The position numbers and the translations under genes were made by a program. 29,315 nt of DNA from an uncultured Prevotellaceae bacterium (GTDB taxonomy: Bacteria; Bacteroidota; Bacteroidia; Bacteroidales; Muribaculaceae): NCBI GenBank assembly GCA_900541935.1, contig UQLZ01000026.1, positions 1 through 29,315 of the forward strand, given 5' to 3'. A model generated the notes under the pieces. That model was not told the origin of the DNA. It made no database searches and was given only the letters and a program-made list of their open reading frames with translations. Each line of letters opens with the position of its first letter. Positions within the stretch are counted from its first letter, which is position 1. Shown here piece by piece: positions 25,105 to 29,315 of the stretch.

Positions 25105-25139
25105 CAAAGGTACGCATTAACACATAACTTGCTAACAAA
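25105..25139 (-). promoter_or_regulatory. Promoter of the glsA-to-tyrS operon
   Basis: On the minus strand TACCTTTG (25112-25105) is a perfect -7 box; TTTG (25139-25136) is the nearest -33-like element, 23 nt upstream, slightly farther than the usual 19-21 nt. Transcription would begin about 10 nt before the glsA ATG at 25089. Because the box covers the upstream TTG codon, it decides the glsA start. Confidence 0.52.
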
Positions 25140-25226
25140 AGTCGTTAATAATTTTTACATTATTTCATTTTTAACACATTTTCTCAGATAATGTAAATTC
25201 CATTTTATCCCAACACAATAAAAAGA

Positions 25227-25253
25227 ATTGGGAACATTTCACATGCTCCCAAT
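25227..25253 (-). terminator. Probable terminator after the META-domain gene
   Basis: ATTGGGAACA and TGCTCCCAAT form a 10-bp stem with one A-C mismatch and a 7-nt loop. On the minus strand an ATTCTTTTATT run follows. It lies about 40 nt after the stop of the META-domain lipoprotein gene, so it fits as that gene's terminator. Confidence 0.55.
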
Positions 25254-25295
25254 CCCGAGATATTTAAATTAAAACCCAAAAAATGATGTCTAAAA

Positions 25296-26087
25296 TTACT
25301 TTTTCAACTCAATAAGCAAATTGCCTTCACCTGAAAACAGACCTATATTTCCGTTTTTGAGTTTTCCAAAAGACTCAACTCCTTCAAGAGCACTCAATAC
25401 AGCCGTTTCAGTTGACATATCAGGACACGCCATCATTGTTGTTGCAACGTTTTCAAACTTCAATGAATTACGGCTACCTTCCAATGAAACGACAAGTCCG
25501 TTTATGTTGTTACAAGAAGTATTGCCAAAAACCTTGCCTGCCGCAATATCAAATGTTAAAGTTGGCTTTTTCTCCAACTTCTTTGAAACAGACTTACCAT
25601 TTACAGCAACAATGTTCCAGCTTCCATTAATGTCTGACAATGATGCAAACGAAGCCTTTTTCTGAAGGGTAACAATCTGCTTGCCTTCTTTATCAAGCAA
25701 AGCGGCTCCTTCGCCAATAAATTTAAATGTAGCAACTTCTGACATTGCGTTCATCAATGATTTCTCCAAATCAATATTAGGGCAATACATCATTGTTGAC
25801 ATAGGCTGACCAAACTGCAACGCTCCTGTATCTTCAACTTTTACAGTTGCCGACATTCTGTTGCAACCAGCAAAGCAATATACTCTTGAAGATTGCAAAT
25901 CAATCCCAATATAAGGAACGAAGCCCACTGAATCGCTTTCCAGTGCCTTGCCATTAATGGCCAAAACATTCCATTCACCTTCAAGGCCTGAAGCCTGACC
26001 TCCTTCTACTTTAACATTACCCTTGTTACCACAAGAAGTAAATAAAACAGCCACAAATAATGCGGCAATAATTCCTAATGTTCTCAT
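25296..26087 (-). CDS. Lipoprotein with two META (HslJ-like) domains
   Basis: A 263-residue lipoprotein; the signal peptide ends in the lipobox LFTSC (Cys19). Two META domains follow, at about 34-142 and 150-262. Each opens with a WN-V-A-NGK strand pattern (EGEWNVLAINGK, GSWNIVAVNGK) and carries the cysteine motifs of the family: CFAGCNRMS and STMMYCP in the first, NTSCNNING and TTMMACP in the second. In E. coli the related HslJ is linked to heat and novobiocin resistance, but the biochemical role of META domains is unknown. The open frame to 26174 reads through a hairpin and T-run, so the ATG at 26087 is the start. Monocistronic. Domain calls are firm, function open. Confidence 0.9.
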   Translation of the reverse strand: MRTLGIIAALFVAVLFTSCGNKGNVKVEGGQASGLEGEWNVLAINGKALESDSVGFVPYIGIDLQSSRVYCFAGCNRMSATVKVEDTGALQFGQPMSTMMYCPNIDLEKSLMNAMSEVATFKFIGEGAALLDKEGKQIVTLQKKASFASLSDINGSWNIVAVNGKSVSKKLEKKPTLTFDIAAGKVFGNTSCNNINGLVVSLEGSRNSLKFENVATTMMACPDMSTETAVLSALEGVESFGKLKNGNIGLFSGEGNLLIELKK

Positions 26088-26107
26088 ATCTATAATATAA
26101 CTACTTT

Positions 26108-26147
26108 TATTTTTAAAAAAGGGGAGGAGGCCATTAAATGGCCTTCC
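26108..26147 (-). promoter_or_regulatory. Hairpin plus T-run in the leader of the META-domain gene
   Basis: AGGCCATT and AATGGCCT form an 8-bp perfect stem with a one-base loop centre, extended by two GC pairs past a bulge. On the minus strand a TCCCC spacer and seven Ts follow, at about 25-30 nt before the ATG at 26087. It resembles a terminator but lies upstream of the gene, so it may act as an attenuator or end a short antisense transcript. Confidence 0.4.
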
Positions 26148-26407
26148 AACCCATACACACATAATAATACCCACACTGACTTTATAACAATTAAACTCAT
26201 TAAATACTGCTTTTAATTATGTTAAATAAAGTAAATTAAACACCTCTTTATATCTAAATTATTGTTACACAACTTTTTACTAATACATTTGTCTATAATT
26301 TACTGATATAGCCACACAAAAAGCGAGAATACAGCCATTTTAATGGGTTTTATGCAATAAGTAACATTTTACTTCGTTATATCTTATGAAATATAGTGCA
26401 CATCAAA
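26148..26407. other. Divergent intergenic region, no gene seen
   Basis: This stretch separates the META-domain gene (minus) from the radical SAM gene (plus). It is AT-rich and has no open frame of note. No perfect minus-strand -7 box was found for the META-domain gene, so its promoter is not located. Confidence 0.5.
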
Positions 26408-26415
26408 TAACTTTG
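26408..26415 (+). promoter_or_regulatory. -7 box for the radical SAM-GT2 operon
   Basis: TAACTTTG matches TAnnTTTG exactly, 29 nt before the ATG at 26445. No clear TTTG is found at the -33 distance, so confidence is moderate. Confidence 0.45.
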
Positions 26416-26444
26416 CACAAGAAATCTGAGATATTAAATAAAAT

Positions 26445-27893
26445 ATGAGAATAACCTTTTTAACTCCGCCTTCTTTCGACAAAAACAAGCCGGCAGAACG
26501 AACTGCAGGCTGCACCCGTCTCGTGTATGATATGCCTAATATCTATGAACTGACGGTTGTTGCTCTACTCGAAGAATGCGGATATCAGATAAATTACAAA
26601 AACTTCGTTCTCGAAAGGGGCACTAAGGAAGACTGCATTGATTACATAAAAAACGACAATAGCGACATATACTTTTTCTGGTCGGTTAACCTTTCAATAT
26701 CGACCGATGCTATGGTACAGGAGATTATCCACAAATACCATCCTGAAGCAAAATGTATTTTTTTGGGTCCTGCTGGAACTTACTTTCCTCAAATGCTTCT
26801 CGACAAGAAGCATCCGAATAGTTCCATCATTGCTAGAGGCGAGCCGGACCTTACCGCGAAGGAATTGATTGACCTTATCAGCAGAGGAGAAGACTGGCAC
26901 GGAATAAAGGGAATCAGTTACATTGACAAGTCGGGAAAGATCAAGCACAACCCTACCCGTCCGCTTATCGACAACCTTGACGAGATTCCATTTCCTGCAA
27001 TCCACCATATCAAGGATTACCATTTCTTCAACCCGAAACTGAAAGTTTCACCATATATTTCTATGGTAACATCGAGGAACTGCCCGTTCCACTGCATATA
27101 CTGCGTGCCAAGTTCTCTCTCTTTCGCAAGGGAAATTGAGCATAAGGCTGTTACCGGCAAAAAACCGCCTGTGGGCTTCAGAAGCACAGAAAACGTTGTT
27201 GCAGAAATAGACAAACTCGCAGAAATGGGCTACAAAGCCATCGGATTTATGGACGACAACTTCCTGACAACGACAAAACGCCTGCAACCTATCGGCGAGG
27301 CGATTAAGAAACACGGCATTGTATGGGGATGCCAGGCTCGCGTTGATGCCATTTCTGAAGAGATGGCTGCGATGCTGCAAGAATACAACTGCCAATACGT
27401 TGACCTCGGTGTGGAATCATTCAATGATGACATACTCAAATACATCAAAAAGGGGATAACTCAAAAGGATATATATAGGGCTATCGAATTGCTTCACAAA
27501 TACAACGTGCCAATCAAACTGAACATCCTAATAGGAACAAGCCCACTTGAAACGGTCGATACAATCAAAGACACCCTAAAGAAGGCTAAGGCTTTGAAAG
27601 TATCACAAGTTATGTTCAACATCGTTTCTCCTTTCCCTGCAACCCTTTTCCACGACATTGCAAAAGAAAACGGATGGATTAAGGACGGAGAATACACGCC
27701 AACTGACGTACAGAGAACTTCCATCTTAAATTACCCTAACTTGAGTTCTAAGCAAATGGAGAAACTTTTATTCTGGAACAATATTCGTTTCTACCTCTCT
27801 CCGTCGTTCATATTCTCAAACATTTCGAAATTCTCTTCGGCAAAAGATTTTTGGATTGCTTTCAAGGCTCTGAAAACCAAATTGTTCGGATAA
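26445..27893 (+). CDS. B12-binding domain radical SAM protein
   Basis: A 482-residue enzyme of the radical SAM class with an N-terminal cobalamin-binding-like domain (about 1-150, Rossmann-type strands around DIYFFWSVNLSIST and IFLGPAG). The 4Fe-4S cluster motif CX3CX2C is RNCPFHCIYC (Cys213, Cys217, Cys220). Downstream barrel blocks include EMGYKAIGFMDDNFLTT, VWGCQARVDAI and QYVDLGVESFNDDILK, typical of B12-dependent radical SAM proteins. Members do methylations, ring rearrangements and similar steps; the substrate here is unknown. Its stop overlaps the next gene's ATG as TAATG, so the two are translated together, and the GT2 partner suggests a role in making a surface glycan or lipid-linked sugar. 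That link is inference. Confidence 0.88.
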   Translation: MRITFLTPPSFDKNKPAERTAGCTRLVYDMPNIYELTVVALLEECGYQINYKNFVLERGTKEDCIDYIKNDNSDIYFFWSVNLSISTDAMVQEIIHKYHPEAKCIFLGPAGTYFPQMLLDKKHPNSSIIARGEPDLTAKELIDLISRGEDWHGIKGISYIDKSGKIKHNPTRPLIDNLDEIPFPAIHHIKDYHFFNPKLKVSPYISMVTSRNCPFHCIYCVPSSLSFAREIEHKAVTGKKPPVGFRSTENVVAEIDKLAEMGYKAIGFMDDNFLTTTKRLQPIGEAIKKHGIVWGCQARVDAISEEMAAMLQEYNCQYVDLGVESFNDDILKYIKKGITQKDIYRAIELLHKYNVPIKLNILIGTSPLETVDTIKDTLKKAKALKVSQVMFNIVSPFPATLFHDIAKENGWIKDGEYTPTDVQRTSILNYPNLSSKQMEKLLFWNNIRFYLSPSFIFSNISKFSSAKDFWIAFKALKTKLFG

Positions 27894-28693
27894 TGAAAAT
27901 AAGCGTAATCCTCCTCACCTGGAACTCGGAAAAGTTTATAAGGGACTGCATCGATTCAACAATCGGTGCAGTGGAGGAATATGACTACGAAATAATTATC
28001 GTTGACAACCATTCTACTGACGGCTCAAAAGACCTTCTAAAGCCTTACTTGACCAATTCAAGAGTAAAACTCTTTGAAATGGCTGAAAATCTGGGCGTTG
28101 CAGGAGGCAGAAATTTCGGAATAAAGCAATCGTCAGGCGACCTTGTATGGCTGCTTGACATCGACACTGCAACCAATGCTGATGCCGTTAGGGCTATGGT
28201 CAACACCCTGCAAGAGAATCCCGACTGCGGGATTTGCGGTTGCAAACTTATCCATAGTAGCGGTGAAGTGCAAAACAGTTGCAGGAAACTGCCCCGACTG
28301 AGATACAAAATCCTAAACACTCTTGCCGCTAAACTAAGGAGCAATAATAAAGCAATAAATACCCTAAACCGCCTAAACAGCAAACAGTTCTACACAAAAG
28401 AAATGAACGGCAGCAAGCCGTTTGAAGCAGAATACATCATCGGAGCATGCCAAATGATAAGAAGGGCGGTAATCGAAAAAATAGGCATACTTGACGAAGC
28501 GATATTCTACGGTCCTGAAGATGCAGACTACTGCCTGCGTGCAAGAAAGGCCGGATGGAAAACCCTATATATCCCAACAGCATCATTCATTCACGAATAC
28601 CAAAGAATATCCAACAAGCGGCTGATGTCACAAATGGGGAAAGTGCATATAAAGGCACTGCTACATTTCTGGTGGAAACATAAAATTATATAA
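27893..28693 (+). CDS. Family 2 glycosyltransferase
   Basis: A 266-residue GT2 enzyme that transfers a sugar from a nucleotide donor to an acceptor. It opens MKISVILLTWNSEKFIRD, the classic GT-A start. Donor-site motifs are visible: IIIVDNHSTDGS (34-45), GVAGGRNFGIKQ, and the DXD-type DID at 89-91. Further on comes IIGACQMIRRAVIEKIG with the acceptor-side ED in YGPEDADYCLRARKAGW (ED at 209-210). No transmembrane helix is predicted. The start at 27893 shares one base with the radical SAM stop; the longer open frame from 27851 lies within that gene. It resembles rhamnosyl- and O-antigen-type transferases but the sugar cannot be named. No terminator was found after it. Confidence 0.93.
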   Translation: MKISVILLTWNSEKFIRDCIDSTIGAVEEYDYEIIIVDNHSTDGSKDLLKPYLTNSRVKLFEMAENLGVAGGRNFGIKQSSGDLVWLLDIDTATNADAVRAMVNTLQENPDCGICGCKLIHSSGEVQNSCRKLPRLRYKILNTLAAKLRSNNKAINTLNRLNSKQFYTKEMNGSKPFEAEYIIGACQMIRRAVIEKIGILDEAIFYGPEDADYCLRARKAGWKTLYIPTASFIHEYQRISNKRLMSQMGKVHIKALLHFWWKHKII

Positions 28694-28731
28694 CCTCAGA
28701 ATTGTTAGCAAAAGCAAAAACGATGCCATTA

Positions 28732-28763
28732 TTTGGCAAATAGAAAAATAAAGAGTACTTTTG
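28732..28763 (+). promoter_or_regulatory. Promoter of tRNA-Pro
   Basis: TACTTTTG at 28756-28763 is a perfect -7 box and TTTG at 28732-28735 lies exactly 20 nt upstream. This is the best promoter match in the window. The predicted start is about 6-7 nt before the mature tRNA 5' end. Confidence 0.65.
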
Positions 28764-28775
28764 CACTCGCAAAAA

Positions 28776-28850
28776 CGGGGCGTAGCTCAGTCCGGTTAGA
28801 GTACACGTCTGGGGGGCGTGTGGTCGCTGGTTCGAATCCAGTCACCCCGA
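28776..28850 (+). tRNA. tRNA-Pro, anticodon GGG
   Basis: The cloverleaf is complete: acceptor 28776-28782 with 28843-28849, D arm 28785-28802, anticodon arm 28804-28820 with GGG at 28811-28813, T arm 28826-28842 and TTCGAAT loop. C1-G72 with A73 is the usual proline identity pattern. Position 6 (C) faces A at 67, a mismatch in the acceptor stem. CCA is not encoded. A terminator follows directly. Confidence 0.93.
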
Positions 28851-28851
28851 C

Positions 28852-28887
28852 AAGCCAGTTAAGGTTATCCTTGGCTGGCTTTTTTTA
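28852..28887 (+). terminator. Intrinsic terminator after tRNA-Pro
   Basis: A 13-bp stem (AAGCCAG and CTGGCTT at the base, two G-U pairs above) with a TTAT loop runs into a T-tract of eight. It starts 2 nt after the tRNA. Confidence 0.75.
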
Positions 28888-28972
28888 TTGGTTAATCGGC
28901 TAAAAGAACTGCTTAAAAAGTAATATTATTGGGTCAGTAGATTTTTAGTGTGGATAACCATATAATTTAGCA

Positions 28973-29176
28973 ATGCGAAAAAGGAAGAGCTTCATGTCTA
29001 CAACACCTCTTAGATTAGCACGGAATAGTTTGATTTTGGCATTGAAAGACTCTGGCATCGCATTAGATGAACAGTTGTTGTTGAACAGGAAACATTTAAA
29101 ATCCATTTTGTTCGTGCGTAGCGGACACATTTGCAATGTGTCCCTACAAATAACAGATATTCAATTAATTGAGTAA
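28973..29176 (+). CDS. Doubtful 67-aa open frame, possible gene remnant
   Basis: The frame begins MRKRKSFMSTTPLRLARNSL and is basic and helical for about 45 residues. From about residue 50 its coding sequence enters the palindromic element at 29116-29220, so the C-terminus is not an independent protein sequence. I recognise no family, see no clear promoter, and find no downstream partner. It may be the remnant of a gene whose end was replaced by the repeat, or chance. Low confidence that it is expressed. Confidence 0.2.
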   Translation: MRKRKSFMSTTPLRLARNSLILALKDSGIALDEQLLLNRKHLKSILFVRSGHICNVSLQITDIQLIE

Positions 29177-29220
29177 CATTCACTTTAGGGACGCTTTGAA
29201 TAAAAGCGTCCGCGATTACG
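29116..29220. repeat. Symmetric composite palindromic element (BIME-like)
   Basis: Two hairpins face each other: GGACACATT/AATGTGTCC at 29123-29143 and GGACGCTTT/AAAGCGTCC at 29189-29211. Both share the GGAC-TT arm pattern and are flanked by CGTAGC or CTA-type sequences in inverted order. The 12-bp palindrome TCAATTAATTGA lies between them at 29161-29172, and its centre (29166.5) is exactly midway between the hairpin centres (29133 and 29200). The layout is like the paired inverted REPs (BIMEs) of other bacteria. No transposase is adjacent in the window. Confidence 0.55.
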
Positions 29221-29270
29221 AAATCAAGAAGCAATTATATTTGCGGGCTGAAAGTCCAACGGTTCATCAG

Positions 29271-29289
29271 CCTGGGGCAACGCCCCAGG
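29271..29289. repeat. GC-rich palindrome near the window end
   Basis: CCTGGGGC and GCCCCAGG are perfect 8-bp arms around AAC. It is much more GC-rich than its surroundings and lies about 50 nt from the composite palindrome. It has no T-tract, so a terminator role is unlikely. Sequences of this kind recall intergenic repeats in other Bacteroidota, from memory only. Confidence 0.5.
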
Positions 29290-29315
29290 TAAGCAACACT
29301 CCTAAAAAAGCGCTC

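Noticed and set aside
26088..26174. N-terminal extension of the META-domain lipoprotein
   Set aside because: It would place the signal peptide internally and reads through a hairpin and T-run.
1..29315. CRISPR arrays, rRNA genes, phage or conjugation genes
   Set aside because: No regularly spaced repeats, rRNA sequence, integrase, capsid or relaxase genes were seen on either strand.

Overview
The window reads as a chromosomal segment of a member of the Bacteroidota, most likely order Bacteroidales. The evidence is a SusC/SusD pair with an associated HExxH lipoprotein and DUF4302 lipoprotein, a cvpA-sufBCDS cluster, a glycine-lipid acyltransferase pair, lipoproteins with Bacteroidales-type lipoboxes, a secreted amylase with a type IX secretion (T9SS)-like C-terminal domain, and repeated -33/-7 promoters of the TTTG...TAnnTTTG type. 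The DNA is moderately AT-rich with very AT-rich intergenic stretches. Genus cannot be fixed from the sequence.

Layout. 1-1813 (+): acpP and fabF, closed by a strong hairpin terminator. 1876-4656 (+): a monocistronic secreted GH13 alpha-amylase with its own promoter and terminator. 4945-5266 (+): a 59-residue Asp/Ala/Thr/Val-rich lipoprotein gene with its own promoter and terminator. 5290-6296 (+): a calcium/sodium antiporter gene, convergent with and overlapping by 4 nt the end of sufS. 6293-11703 (-): cvpA-sufB-sufC-sufD-sufS, the SUF iron-sulfur cluster assembly operon led by a CvpA-family membrane protein. 11726-19185 (-): susC-susD-HExxH lipoprotein-DUF4302 lipoprotein, an outer-membrane import cluster ending in a terminator. 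19186-19895: a long AT-rich gap. 19896-25139 (-): glsA-glsB-wzi-like-lipoprotein-tyrS, tightly packed with 4-nt overlaps. 25227-26147 (-): a double META-domain lipoprotein with a hairpin in its leader. 26408-28693 (+): a B12-binding radical SAM enzyme translationally coupled to a GT2 glycosyltransferase. 28732-28887 (+): tRNA-Pro(GGG) with promoter and terminator. 28888-29315: an apparently non-coding tail dense in palindromes.

How the genes work together. Most genes are housekeeping (fatty acid synthesis, Fe-S assembly, tRNA charging, tRNA) or build and use the cell envelope (glycine lipids, outer-membrane porin-like protein, lipoproteins, TonB-dependent import, secreted amylase, glycan transfer). 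No phage, CRISPR, conjugation or defence system is visible. The least explained features are a symmetric composite palindrome at about 29116-29220, the small lipoprotein at 5028-5207, the import operon lacking a linked regulator or glycosidase, and the glycine-lipid/Wzi/TyrS operon. Start codons for several genes were moved inward from the longest open frame where a promoter, an upstream stop or family alignment argued for it. All family assignments are from recognition of motifs by eye.
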